Assembly: GCF_035083965.1 (NCBI RefSeq)
Contig: NC_089725.1
Location: 28,653,925-28,717,924, forward strand
Length of the DNA: 64,000 nt
Source: Branchiostoma lanceolatum
Taxonomy: Eukaryota > Chordata > Leptocardii > Amphioxiformes > Branchiostomatidae
Reading direction: 5' to 3'
Program-made: the position numbers and the translations under genes
Shown here: piece after piece, positions 1-11,620 of the stretch
Position numbering within the stretch: position 1 is the first letter of the stretch
How the letters are laid out: each line of letters begins with the position of its first letter
Notes under the pieces: model-generated
What the model saw: the letters and a program-made list of their open reading frames with translations, nothing else
Database searches by the model: none
Told to the model about the DNA's origin: nothing

Positions 1-533
1 GAAACATCCTTCTCCTAAAAGATTAAATGACTAACAACTTATAAATAGGTCATTAAACCCTAGTAAGAGAATACAGTAGAATCCGCTTAACTGCACATCC
101 CATTTGTCAACGTATTTGGTGCAATTATCCAGCTGGTGCAATAATGCGAAATTGCCCAGCTTGACCGGTACTTGCACTGTATCATATAGGAAATGAATAG
201 TTTTAAACCTCGGTGTGCTGTATGAACTTGTTAGCATGCATTTAGATGTTAGAAAGCTTTCGTTATACAGGTACAGTGCAGTAACACAGTAGATTCCACC
301 TGTTGTTAAGGGCCACGTTTATGTATCAAAACAGTAAATTTCAAATTCTCAGGAAATACATCTCAGGACATAGTGAGTGCAATCAGTAAGCGCCAGAGAG
401 GCCCCTGTCATGATCATGTTTGGACAGATTAGAATGTGTACATCATGGTAATGAATTACTGTACAAAATACTGTACTACGTATCCAGTGGGTAGAGGTTT
501 AGATGACTTAGATCAGTGACAGACCATTGTCCT
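1..533. other. No gene recognised
   Basis: This is AT-rich sequence with short unrelated open frames only. I see no domain, no splice-consistent exon chain and no repeat that I can name. Confidence 0.5.
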
Positions 534-1106
534 TATAGGGCGTATTCAGTCACGTGACCCTCCCCCTAGCAACGAGCACTGGCGGCCATGTTGGTGCTCA
601 CTTGATAGTGGAGCCCTATGGAACTCTCTGTATAAATGGCAGATGTTTTCTACGCCATTCACAATTTCCCTTCAAAACGTTTTGTCTCATAATCATGGTG
701 TTTTGCCTCGTGGTCAGATGTTGGATTGGGACTGATAAAGCACACACCGGTCGGGTAACAGTAAGATTGGTTTTGCGTTTCTTGGCGTAGGACGTGTACG
801 TGCGGGAACATACGATCGTGAAGGGACTAACGACTGAAACAAAAGTGGATTTCTGACATACGAACAACGGATCTAAAAAGTTGAAGTTTGAGAATCAACG
901 TGTGTGTATGGAAACCTTTTGTATCTGGTCGAAAAGCAAGTTACAGGCCCGTTGTGTAACACAGTCGCGGCACCGTGTAGTCGTTGCTTGAGATATGTTC
1001 GAAATTTAGAGAGCACCGGACACCGAGAAACTTCGCTGCAGGGTGAGCACCAACATGGCCGCCCACGGAGGGCAGGGGTGATGACGTCACGTGAATACGC
1101 CCTATA
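534..1106. mobile_element. Non-autonomous DNA transposon with long terminal inverted repeats
   Basis: The two ends are inverted copies of each other. Both begin TATAGGGCGTATTCA, then diverge slightly around CACGTGA, then share a 22-base block containing GGCCATGTTGGTGCTCAC. The arms are about 65 bases and the whole element is 573 bp. Both ends carry TATA, so a TA or TATA target duplication is possible, but I cannot separate it from the inverted repeat. The interior has no transposase-like frame, so it is probably a deletion derivative or MITE. I cannot assign a superfamily. Confidence 0.7.
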
Positions 1107-3484
1107 GCAAAGCCAAACCAGTGTATACATCCTTCGGGTCAGTGTAGGAAGTTTCTAGGACGGAGATTAAGCCCTGCCATAAAAGAATGAGACAAATGAT
1201 CACGTCAGCACCACACCGTCAAAAGCGACTGCTATGTCCATCCACGTGTCTGTAGCCCTTGCTGAGTCCCTGTGCGGTTTCCGACTGATCTGAGAACTGC
1301 GACTAGATGTACGTAAAGACGCCGTCTTTCATTATTGCAACAGTTTGTGAATATAAGGCTGCCGCGAACCTAAAACTGCTGACAACGCCCCATGTCATCC
1401 TTAACGCGAAATCAAATCCCCGCGAACTTAAATGCATTCACACTCAATGATTATCACAGTTATATGACAGTGTGAGGTAGAGACCAATTCTTGTTGATTA
1501 CAGCATGCTGTGTGCCAAAGCGCAATGCCGCCTTTGGCAGGCGTGCCTCTTTTTATGCTGACGACATGCCCCGTGACCCGCCCGGGGCCACACACAAATA
1601 CAAAGTCTGTATCAGAACTGAATCAGTTATTTTGAATGAATTGCATCCATCCAAACAGGCAGATGAACCGTAATATCCAACTTGTTTTTCCACAGAAACT
1701 GTCACATCAAAACACTTTACCAATTACTGAAAAGTTTGAAATGTTCTTAATTTTTTGTTTTGCCATCTTTGTTATAAAGTGATTCTGTGTTAATCCATGA
1801 TTTCATTTTACTAGTAACTGCACTGGAAAAAACTGTCTCAACAAGCAATTTGAAACACTAAAAACCTCCTTTCCCCCGGCCTATGGTTAAGTCGCCACCA
1901 ATATTAAAGAATTTATGCGGTCCCTTTTTTATTTGTATTCAGCAAAAACCTTTCAGTATAACAGGATTTTTAACATCTTAGCAAGCCTTCACCTTACATG
2001 GATAGGTACTCTCACCATGAAGCACAGTCCCATAAGCCACAGTGAGCCTTTGGTCAGTCTTGTACAATCCTTAACGGTGCACACCCCAGTTCTTCCACAA
2101 CAGGAGACTAGGTTGGGCAAACTTCAGCAGGTCACCAGGTACTATTAAAGTTTAGGTGTAGTTTGGAGAAAAATCCTTCAGAATTAGTCAGAGTCCTTAA
2201 AACTTATACTATAATTATATGTCATTCAACCTTTAAAGTAGAGAATGTAAAAATCTTTGCTGATTAAATCATAATGCTGAATTGATAACGTCCAGCATAG
2301 CCGCACACAAACACATTTAGACAGTGTGAGAACTGAGTTTGTGACTTTGCTTGAATCTTAATGTCCAAAAAGACAGAGCGTTGGGTTATGAATAACCTCT
2401 TTTTTATTACTGTAGTAACCCTTTTTTCACACTTTGAGTCAAAACTGAATTGGTACAAACACTGTTAATTTATGTAACGGTCCAAAAACCGATCCAATGA
2501 TTTTTTTTTTTTCCCTCTGACTCCTCATCTGTAATATCACCAGCAACTTAAAGGCAGTTTTCAAAGCTAACAGAAATGGAAATCAGTATTTAGCTGCACA
2601 GTATGAAGTGGCTCCCTTTTTCATTTAATTTTCAGCAAAAATTTACAGTTGTGTATAACATTGATTTCTAACTTTTCTCAACATTAGCCTCAACTAAGTG
2701 CCCTGGCCCGATTTTGGTAAACAGCCAAAAATTATGGTTTTCATGCAGCAATACAGTACAGCCAATCAGCCTCAGCATTGTTCAGTCTATTAGTCCCATG
2801 CATGTCTCCCTACCTGGTCCATCCATGTTTTGGGGTCTTCCACATTGGGTCACAGAACTGTGCCTCATGAATATGAGTTATAGAGCAGACTCAGCAGAGT
2901 GGTATGTACTAGATTCTTCAGTTACTGGTAGGAATTTCGGTTTCAAGTTTGGGCCACTCTTCAGTTTACTGGCACTAATGTGGTCAGTGAGTGATCATGA
3001 GTGTGTGGTCTGTTATTGTACTGATCAGTAGTACTTAATGATGTCCAGTTTTCATCATTGTTCATTCATTCATTCATTCAATTAATTTGGTGACCTAGCT
3101 ATTATCTTCGTAAATGGCCAACCATCTCTCGTTCAGGCCAAGGTTCAGGAGATCGACTTTCTGTTTTTGTAATATGATTATTGATGATCTTGTAGTGTGT
3201 CACCTGAAGGATTGCTCTTACTTAGTCTTAGACTATTCTTATCTCAAAGGCAGGCCAACTGGAGATTCTGAAGTTTATCCGTCTTCAGAAAAGTCCATAT
3301 CTCATTAATTCACATTTAACACTGTGACAACGGAAACATCAGCTTTCTGTAAACTTCCATTACTTTTCATTGTCCAATGTTTTGGGTGAAAATATTTTTG
3401 TCATCATGATGCTTAATGTAGAGGGAACACCATTATCTTGTTTTCATTTCTGTTGATCGCATCAGTTTGTTCTGAGAACATTGT
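1107..3484. other. Intergenic, no gene recognised
   Basis: Only short open frames without recognisable domains are present. A small (CATT)n run lies near 3,062-3,080. No exon chain can be supported. Confidence 0.45.
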
Positions 3485-3698
3485 GAGGGCCTGCATGCCC
3501 CTTTTACGTAGAGTGTAATCGGCTGTTTTAATTTTACGTAGAACGTTGCTGACCACTCCATAATTTAGCGTAGAACGTAGGGGGTGCTTTTTGAATTTAG
3601 CGTAGAGCGTAGGGAAGCTTTCTGAATTTAGCGTTTTACGTAGCCGGCCCTCCAAATTTAGCGTAGAGCGTTGTCGGGACCCCCCCATGCAGGCCCTC
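3485..3698. mobile_element. Short hAT-like MITE with internal short repeats
   Basis: The termini are inverted (GAGGGCCTGCATG at the left, CATGCAGGCCCTC at the right). The same hexamer CATTGT directly abuts both ends (3,479-3,484 and 3,699-3,704), which looks like a target duplication. The interior is built from several copies of an AATTTAGCGTAGAGCG-like unit. The termini resemble hAT-type ends, but hAT duplications are normally 8 bp and only 6 match here. The family is therefore an inference, while the insertion itself is well supported. Confidence 0.65.
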
Positions 3699-3723
3699 CA
3701 TTGTCTCTTACAAAATGAAGATT

Positions 3724-3754
3724 CTGATGAAGACTTTTGAATAAAAGGTCGAAA
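3724..3754 (+). other. Hammerhead-ribozyme-like core motif
   Basis: CTGATGA is followed by a 20-base segment that can form a 7-bp stem (GACTTTT with AAAAGGTC, one G-U pair) and then GAAA. This is the order of the conserved hammerhead core. The first stem position is unpaired and I could not find a convincing stem III or cleavage triplet. CTGATGAAG...GTCGAAAC sequences are also common at the ends of Penelope-like retroelements, some of which carry hammerheads. The same 26-base stretch recurs inverted at about 4,836-4,861. Confidence 0.3.
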
Positions 3755-3759
3755 CCGGC

Positions 3760-6700
3760 AAAATCATTGTTTTCTCAGCCATCATCCTTCAGACGCCCAA
3801 ACAACTATTGTCTCTTACAAATGATAGTTGAATCATAACAGGGAGATAGCGCAGCTCTGAAAATGTTTAACCCTGTGGAGAGAGGAATCTAAAGAATCAA
3901 TTTTCAAATTGTATTCTGTTTTCTTGTCTGCACATTGTGCTAGAGACCAAAACCATAGAGAGGGACATGATCATATCATGTCTGCACATTAACACCAGTT
4001 ATCATCCCTTTGTTTAGGCAGCTGGTGTGTGATTCAAGGTGACCTCCCAAGAGGTGACCAAAATGATCCTCCTAAGAGGCCAAGGACTTTGGACTAACTC
4101 TTATAGGGCTCCTGTGCCCAGCAGGTCCAAGGCTTACAGGTCACCTATAAATTTGTGATGCCCATCTATGTACACAGAGCAATGTTGTCTACGCATCTCT
4201 GTAGCCGCTATGCATCAGTTCCTGATGCTCGCGAATTATATAGACAGGGCCTAAGAGTGCAAACAATACTGGAATATATAATGACCACCGAAAGTCTGGA
4301 CTGTGCGGACACTCAAATTATATGTCTTGCTTAAGGACTATAAGAGCTGGTGCGGGTTTGAAGTCGAGTAATCCTCGCCCGGGATGGAAATGATGTCTTC
4401 TTGGCCTGAAAAATTGAAGTTAATCAGGCTTAATTTGGATTGCAACACCAGCGCCCCCGATCCCCAAGTGGGGGCTTAAAAGGAATAGTTCGGTGTAGGG
4501 GAACACCAGAGCGAAGGAGAGCTCTCGAGGCATGTAGGTGGTCAGTTTGCACATTCGGAAAGGGATCACACACAGAAACAAATCCCCAAAAGGAACCCAA
4601 TTTCGAAAGGTTCCAATGTTGATGTGCAGTGATAGATATGGTCCCCCCCTCTGTATGGTTTTTATCTCTGGCATGTTGTACGGACAGGAATTCGGCGTAC
4701 GAGTTGGATCTGATACTTCAGAAACCCCGGCTCAATGGGGTTGACTATCTTTTAGGACTGCACTTCCCTTCCTCTTTTGAGTTAGCTTTCATTTGTAGAG
4801 ACAATAGTCGGTTGGGCCACATGGCTTATTACTTTTTATTCAAAAGTCTTCATCAGAATCAAATTGTAGCTCTTGTAAAAGATGGAGAAAAAAAATCAAA
4901 ATTTCCTAAAAGTAGATGTAGCTCTTGTAAAAGATGGAGAAGAAATATCTCACCAAGTAGCAGACTGCAATTGCGAATTCATGACTAGGAAAAGGCCAGT
5001 AGTAGTTGAGAGCCTACCAGTAATTAACCTATTAAGTAACAACAGTTGAGGACAGAGAGGACTGGAGAAGGAGGGTTATGGCCATCTGTGACACTCTCAC
5101 GCCAAGATGATGAGATGATGTTGACTAAGGGCCTAATAGTATGCACGTATGGACAATGCATTGTTTTGGAAAAGGATTACAGAAATGAGTTTGACTAGAA
5201 GTTTTGATTTCTTTGGACTGGTTTTTGATTATGAGACTTTGTTGAATTCAAAGTTTGAGAGCTGTTACAGTAATAGCCTTGGTGAGTAAGAACCTGAATG
5301 GTTCACTGGGGTATACCAGTTGATAGGTTGAGGAGACGAATATGTGTCAGTATTCATGTCATGGGAAGGTATTCTGTCTTCCAAGTTTTCAGTTCTTTCT
5401 TATGTGGTTGAATTGCCTTCAAGTTGATGTCGTCTAACTAGCAAGAGTGTCATTTGACTGTTTGGCTATTGCTGTCCTGTGTAGTTTAACCACAGTGTGT
5501 TGCAATTGGTGGTGGCAGACTGATCCAGCGAGCATGTCTATGGCTGGCTTTTTTGGTGCTGTCTCTGAGTTCTGATACAGGAGAAATAGAAAGGATTACA
5601 TTGTAGCAGCTTCTTTATCCGAGGAATGTTTTTTGTTTTTTATCTTCAGTATCGATATCTTCTAGACTGAAGGATCTGAAGTAATCCGATGTAATGTGTC
5701 TCCACATTGTCAGCAGACATGTCAGATATTTGTCTTGATTGACAAAATCAACTTGTATATTGTATAATGTTGCCATGTTTACTCAGAGATAGGAAAGTTA
5801 CCCAGCCATGTGGAAGACCTCAGTCTATGCAACGTTGGGGGTCCTAACAACACCTTACGCTAAATTCAGGAGGACCTTGTGCAACATGGGGGGTCCTTAG
5901 ACAAACCGCTGAAGTCGGGAGGACCAAATTACGTACATTGTACATTGTATTAGTACAAAACATCCATCAAGTACATGCAGATTTGGCTACCTCACTACAA
6001 ATTACGGGAAATATATTTAAACAGCAAACAGAAGGTGTCTGACAGACATCGAAACGTTAGCAGGTGAGAATTACCGGTTGTGTAAAAAGAATCTCCTATA
6101 CTCTATGTTCTACCAACCTGATGAAATTATTTTCGGATATTTAAACAGCAATTGTAAGGCCTTAGTGAAAAAGGGGCATATCGTGTAGACCCCATATGGG
6201 GAGAGTAGCTAATAACATGTCTCCCTTTGAGAACGACACAACATCTAGCCAGGAATGATAGGAATCAAATCTATCTATTTATTTCATTGACTAGCAAGTA
6301 TTACAGAATCTCTCAGGCAGCATGGCTGATTGTCGAGAGCCAACATTTACAGGGACAAAACACAAATGTGTGAATAGAAATTACACTTAACTAAGTTATA
6401 ATACAGTTTAACTTAGAGTCATTAAAATTGGTCATACAGTTAAACATCAATAAAGGTCCTTAAAATACTTATTAAGTACAGACTACCATAATTGAATGAG
6501 AACAGATTGAACCTGTGACTTTTCAGTCTCGTGTCTGCTAGCCTGGCAACAGCCATTTCAAAATAGTCTGCCATCTTCATTAATATTGCTCGTGGTTGAT
6601 TTTCACCTGTAATTTCCAACTTATCATAGGACCGTGGGCGAGAAACAGTGGTACCAAAACCATGAAGTTATTTGTGACTAAACGCTCTGTCTTTTTGGAT

Positions 6701-9700
6701 GCAATTCATGCAAAGTTTCCTTTTTAACTTAGCTATTAGTATTAGTCTGCATGTTTGTTGGGTGCAATTGAGATGATAAGTAAAATATAATCAGCCAAGC
6801 TACTCACTACATAGATGATTTTATAGAACCATAAAATGATCAGCAAAGAAGGAGGCAACATTTTGTCTGTGAGAGAGGGAGTACAGCTTTGAGGCCAGAT
6901 AAATTCTCCTTTGAATACAGTCTAATAGTTTGATAAACAATGACTACAAAAATCAGGATGATGGATACTTGCCTCTCCCAAATGTTCTGAAATGCCTGTG
7001 GTGGCTTGGAACACTTGCTAAACTGAATACACGTAATAAAGCTGGGTCTCAGAAAAATGTTTTCCCAATTAGCCAAAATTTTCGGAATTTCCATCTGTTT
7101 CAGGAAATTCTCTGGGTTCTGGGGCCTTACACACGGGCGGCGGCGGCGGCGGCACTATTTTAGTGTAGACCACAAGTTTAGGTCCCCACAATTTTAGGTC
7201 CCCACAAATAGTAATGAAATTTTGGCTGATACATCAAATTGAATATTAATGACAACCAAAATATAGATTCTGAATCACATCATAACAAAATTGTCAATTG
7301 CAATCTGCATTGAATAACCCCTTAACTATGAGATTTTGAAACAGAACTAAGGATCCCAAGTTCGTTGTGTGTCCCAGTTTTTCTCTTACTTTATTAATAG
7401 CTGCATTGATAAGCTATAGATATGAGTTTATCCAACATACACTCTGCCTTTTTGGATGCAATTCATGCAAAGTACACTCGCAAGAGATTGTGTAAACACA
7501 GGCTATAAAGAAAGACTGTCCTGCTTTTTTTCTGGACTGAAAGAGCCTCAAGGACCTAGGCTGCTGATACATGCTCGATCACGACTGCACTTCAAAGACC
7601 AGGGCTCTCAGTCTTTAGATTTTTGTCTGTTCGACCACTGCACCACGCGAGGCCAGTGAAACAAGGCACGCCCACAAATCTGACTCTTGAACATTGTACA
7701 GTTTTGAACTTTAAGCAGTGTGACAAATGGTCTAAAGGCTAGGATCTGGGCTGGTTCTCTTAGGTGTACGTACTTCAACACGACGCATCTATAACTCTAA
7801 GTGTACTCTCACCACACTAAGCTCTCACCAAATATTGCCAAGACTCGGTTCCGTTTACAGTTTGATGTGATGTTTATTCAGTTTACTACTGTCGATAACA
7901 TGCAAGGAAAATATTGAACTAACTGAACGTAAGATTAGTTACATTTGACATAAGATACAGATACCTGAACAGAAGTTGACGGATGACAGTGCGAGTGATA
8001 CTACTAGTACTCTAAACTCCAGGAGCTAAGACAGGACTACCACGGGACGATCTCGGCTCTGATTCTGACTTACAGATGTCATACAACAATTTTTATAACC
8101 TTTTCGGGAGGCGGGGCTACGCTGAGAAGCAAATCAAAGGAGCAAGTAGAAACAAGTGATCCCAACCGAGATTCGAACTCACACGGAAACCGGCAGCCTT
8201 ACCCTAACCCTTACAGAATTAAAAACAAACATGCCCTGACTTATCCAGGTAATCAGTAAGTTCTAGTTTGACATTGTCAAGAGGGGAGATTCTTTCATGC
8301 TAGGAGATTAAAACGGCATGTCAAAAATCAGTCATCTAAGCCTTAAGGGTGCAAATCATTCAATATTATGTAGACTCTCTATGCATCATGTTCTACAATC
8401 ATGTCCACGGCTTTGTCTAAAGAGCTCGAGCCTGAGGAGCCACCTTACCCTCAGGGGAGCAGATACAATTCTGATTGATGAGCACATTATTCCGATTGAC
8501 CTGAGGGATGCAACTAGATCACAATATGTAGCCACAGTCTTCAACTATGACCTGTCTGAAGGTAATTGTCTGCCTCAGACAGAGATCAAGCCTTGAAATA
8601 CACCTTTTTAACTTAAAATTCTCAAAAACTGCACACTGTGGAAGGGGGAAACCCCTGCTCCCTTGTGATAGGTGGCTCCTAGTTTGCAATTTTTTCCTTG
8701 CAATCTGTTCCTGATATGCATCATGTTCTACAACATATCCTTGAATTTCATGAATGTACAACAATGTAATGTGTTTACTTCATACAAATGATGCCATGTT
8801 CCTGCTTGTAGCAGAGTCAGGGTCACGCATCCAACAGAAAATAACCACAATTCTGAACAGGAGAAAAACAAAATTACAGCATGAACAGAAAGAAAGGACA
8901 GAAGCGTCTCAGCCTGCAGTTACTACAGTCCCTCTTTCTTTAAAACGTTGGTGGTCTCTGAGTTTTTAAGAAATATTGACAGCTGAGACTGAAATGAACT
9001 GGCTGAAAAGAAAGAAGAGACACAAATATCTGTGGCCGCTGCAGCCTTCTCTAAAATGTTTGTGGTGAACAATTGGAATATTGACTTTCAACAAAGTTAC
9101 AGGATGAACAGAAAGAAAAGACAGAAACGTTACTGCAGACTTGTTAATTTCTTTCTTAAAAATGTTGGTGGTGGACAGTTGGTTCAAGAATGACAGCTCA
9201 ATTTATTGTGTCAGGCTTTCTTGTCACCGTTTTGTAACCTAAAGATCATTGTTGCGGTGGCGGCTTGTTTTACCGCAGGAGCATCTTCAAGTTGCTTTTA
9301 TGTCTGCCTGCCATGACGGTCGAAATGAGTTGTGTGCCTTCAGGCAGGAAGGTGGTCGGAGTGCCGTTCCATGCCCCGAAGTTGACAGGATACAGAAAAA
9401 AAAGACAGAAACGTCAGTTTTCCTTTAGTTTTCTTTTGTTAGAATGTTGGTTGTCGCAATCATGAATCGTTGGAAGAATGACAGCTAAGATATTACTTAT
9501 TAAGATCTATGAGTCTTATAAGTAGGCTGGTTACACCCTGAGTGAGTTACACCCTGATTGAATAGGGGAATAACCATCATTCAGGCTAGCCAATTGTGAG
9601 AGTATGATTTCCTGCCCTGCATACTGAAAGACTGATCACGATATAAGTGTTTAATCTGCGCAGTGCAAACTGAGCTCCTGATAGCAAGGATCGGCTTCTT

Positions 9701-9748
9701 GAATCTGTAAGAATGTGCGGAATTAGGGGGAGTGCCCCAGACACATAC
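3760..9748. other. Intergenic with degraded repeats, no gene recognised
   Basis: No exon chain or domain is visible. Remnants include an inverted copy of the 3.72-kb motif near 4.84 kb and a CGAAACGTTAGC motif near 6,051-6,062, typical of retroelement ends. Two tRNA-promoter-like fragments lie on the minus strand: an A-box-like sequence near 7,640-7,665 and a B-box-like GAGTTCGAATCTC near 8,170-8,185. A short (GCG)n run is present near 7,137-7,153. Confidence 0.4.
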
Positions 9749-10245
9749 TACATGGCGGCCTACATTGTGGCCTACATTTTACTTTGCGGCCTACATTTTA
9801 CTTTGCTACCTACATTGTGGCCTACATTGCGGCCTACGTTTCACTTTACGGCCTGCATTTTACTTTGCGGCCTACATTTTACTTTGCGGCCTACATTGCG
9901 GCCTACATTTTACTTTGCGGCCTACATTTTACTTTGATTATAGCTACATCGCGGCCTACATTTTTCTGTGCGGCCTACATTTTACTTTGCGGCCTACATT
10001 TTACTTTGCGACGTACATTTTTACTTTGATACCTACATTTTGCTACCTACATTGTGGCCTACATTGTGGCCTACGTTTCACTTTACGGCTAGCATTTTAC
10101 TTTGCGGCCTACATTTTACTTTGCGGCCTACATTTTTACTTTGCTACCTACATTTTGCTACCTACATTGTGGCCTACATTGCGGCCTACGTTTCACTTTA
10201 CGGCCTGCATTTTACTTTGCAGCCTACCTTGCGGCCTATATTGCG
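9749..10245. repeat. 19-bp minisatellite
   Basis: The block is built from variants of GCGGCCTACATTTTACTTT, roughly 25 units including shortened GTGGCCTACATT and CTACCTACATT forms. Several frames stay open across it only because the unit lacks stops. The resulting Leu/Phe/Tyr-rich frames are not genes. Confidence 0.9.
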
Positions 10246-10368
10246 GCCTTTCGTCAAACTGGCCACAGCTACTAAATCATGCTGGTTACACCACGGCCAC
10301 ACTAGATATCAGAGACAACTTAAAATAAGAACTAGCCTTCGTACAGGACAGTTGTTGTCTCTGCTGTT

Positions 10369-10614
10369 GTCACCTTTGTGCACCCAAAATGCTGTGCACC
10401 TAAATTTTTGACTGGGTGCACCAGTGCACCTAGATATTTTTGTAGGCTATACGGTAAAGGTACTATAATTATGTTTTGAAAATGTTGGTTATCTGAAAAA
10501 GCAATGTAACCGACATTCATTATTTCATGTGGTGCACCCAATTTTTTTCTGTGCACCTAATTTTTTTGGTTGGGTGCACCAGTGCACCTATTTCCGAAAA
10601 ATTTCGAGCCCTGC
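10369..10614. repeat. GTGCACC-rich repeat, possibly a hAT-like fragment
   Basis: It contains two copies of GGGTGCACCAGTGCACCTA (near 10,417-10,436 and 10,572-10,590) and several further GTGCACC words. The right end reads TTCGAGCCCTG, like the end of many hAT MITEs. CTGTTG occurs next to both putative ends. The left terminus does not match the right one, so the element is probably truncated. Confidence 0.4.
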
Positions 10615-10812
10615 TGTTGCATGTTCTGCATTTGTGTATTCCCGCCCTGTGGATTGTTCAGCCAGAACTGGGTGTTAACATCAGAAGGATCATGGGATCG
10701 ACGGGAAATAGGGATTGTTCATTTTCTACTTCCGGGGAAGGACTGACCAGAAGCAAGAATGAATTCTGGTTACAACTACCATTGTCCTGCACAAGGTAAG
10801 TCCTCATCATAT

Positions 10813-11100
10813 TTCTGTGGTGTAGTGGTCTGCGCTTTCTGCCTCTCACCACATCTGGTTCAAATTACTTGGACCAGAAGGCCCGGGTTCAAGCCCCGGG
10901 TAAGGGCACTTCTGGACAAGAGGCGCATTGAGTCATACCAAAGACTTTATAAAAATGGTACATACTTCTGAAACAGTATGGAAGTTAAACACACTTCACT
11001 GCCAGTGGACTAGCCCCCTGCTACAGTGATTGCACCACAAGTGTGGCCCAGGGCTATGAAACGGAAATGGGCACCGCCCTATACATCAATAATGGTGTGG
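10813..11100 (+). mobile_element. tRNA-derived SINE
   Basis: An RNA polymerase III A-box-like sequence (GTGGTGTAGTGGTCTGCG) is followed about 70 bases later by a B-box-like GGGTTCAAGCCCCG, and then by an unrelated body with ATTGAGTCATACCAAAGACT. The same body follows a B box at 36.69 kb, which shows a dispersed family. The spacing is longer than in a functional tRNA and there is no cloverleaf, so this is a SINE head and not a tRNA gene. Confidence 0.75.
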
Positions 11101-11139
11101 GAGGATTTTAACTAACTTTAACTGTATGTATTGTTTTTT

Positions 11140-11620
11140 ATCTCCATGAAAAATGGAGATATAGTTTTGGGTGTGTCTGTCTGTGTGTGTCTGTCTGTGT
11201 GTGTGTGTGTGTTTGTGTTTCCGTACTACTGTCAACAGCATAACTCTGCTACAACATTGCAGGCGGCCCTGATCTTGTGCGCCGCCCCGCACACCACCTC
11301 CCACAGGAACACCATCATGCGCACGTCCTCTGGGTCGTCGGCCTTCACAGCCATGTACACGTCCATGATGATGGTCATGAACATGGACAGGAGGATGAAC
11401 TGCATGGTGACCTGGAAGGACAGGAAGATCGCGGGGCCCCAGACGGGGGAGCCCTCTCTCAGATCGGCAAAGGGAAAGGAGCCCAGCATCATGGATGGAT
11501 TACAATATTTGGTATGTGGGTAGGTGTTGTGAAGCCGAAATTCAAGGTCGATTTTGGGCCTCCTGGTACATGTATGTGACCTTGGTACTGCAGCAGAACT
11601 TCCGTTTTTGTATCTTTTGA
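11140..11620 (+). repeat. Hairpin-headed dispersed repeat, copy A (interrupted)
   Basis: It starts with a hairpin, ATCTCCAT-GAAAA-ATGGAGAT, followed by TAGTTTTGGGTGTGTCTG, a GT-rich run and GTTTCCG..ACTACTGT. It resumes at 11,494 with the consensus GGATGGATTAC...TTTGGTATGTGGG and ends near CTTGGTACTGCAGCAGAACT. Other copies lie at 56.36 kb (uninterrupted), 41.9-43.2 kb and, reversed, 37.4-37.65 kb. Compared with the 56-kb copy, the short consensus segment after CATAACTC is replaced here by a piece of the polycystin gene. Confidence 0.75.
11263..11493 (-). pseudogene. Captured fragment of the last polycystin exon
   Basis: These 231 bases align without gaps to 15,791-16,021, inside exon 39 of the polycystin gene, with 8 differences by eye (about 3.5%). 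On the minus strand the fragment still reads the pore and last membrane helix ([14 protein letters not shown] ... [11 protein letters not shown]) and on to [11 protein letters not shown]. There are four amino-acid changes (A to V, E to V, V to A, V to I). It has no start, splice sites or stop of its own and is bounded on both sides by the hairpin-headed repeat. It is therefore a gene fragment, not a functional paralogue. It keeps the same strand as the parent and lies about 4.1 kb past its 3' end. Confidence 0.9.

Noticed and set aside
9732..10411. Leu/Phe/Tyr-rich open frames (up to 198 codons) resembling a membrane protein
   Set aside because: They are a 19-bp minisatellite. Several frames are open at once, which is expected from the repeat unit.
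10813..10910. Possible tRNA gene
   Set aside because: A and B boxes are present, but no cloverleaf can be drawn and the box spacing is too long. The flanking body is shared with another copy, so it is a SINE.
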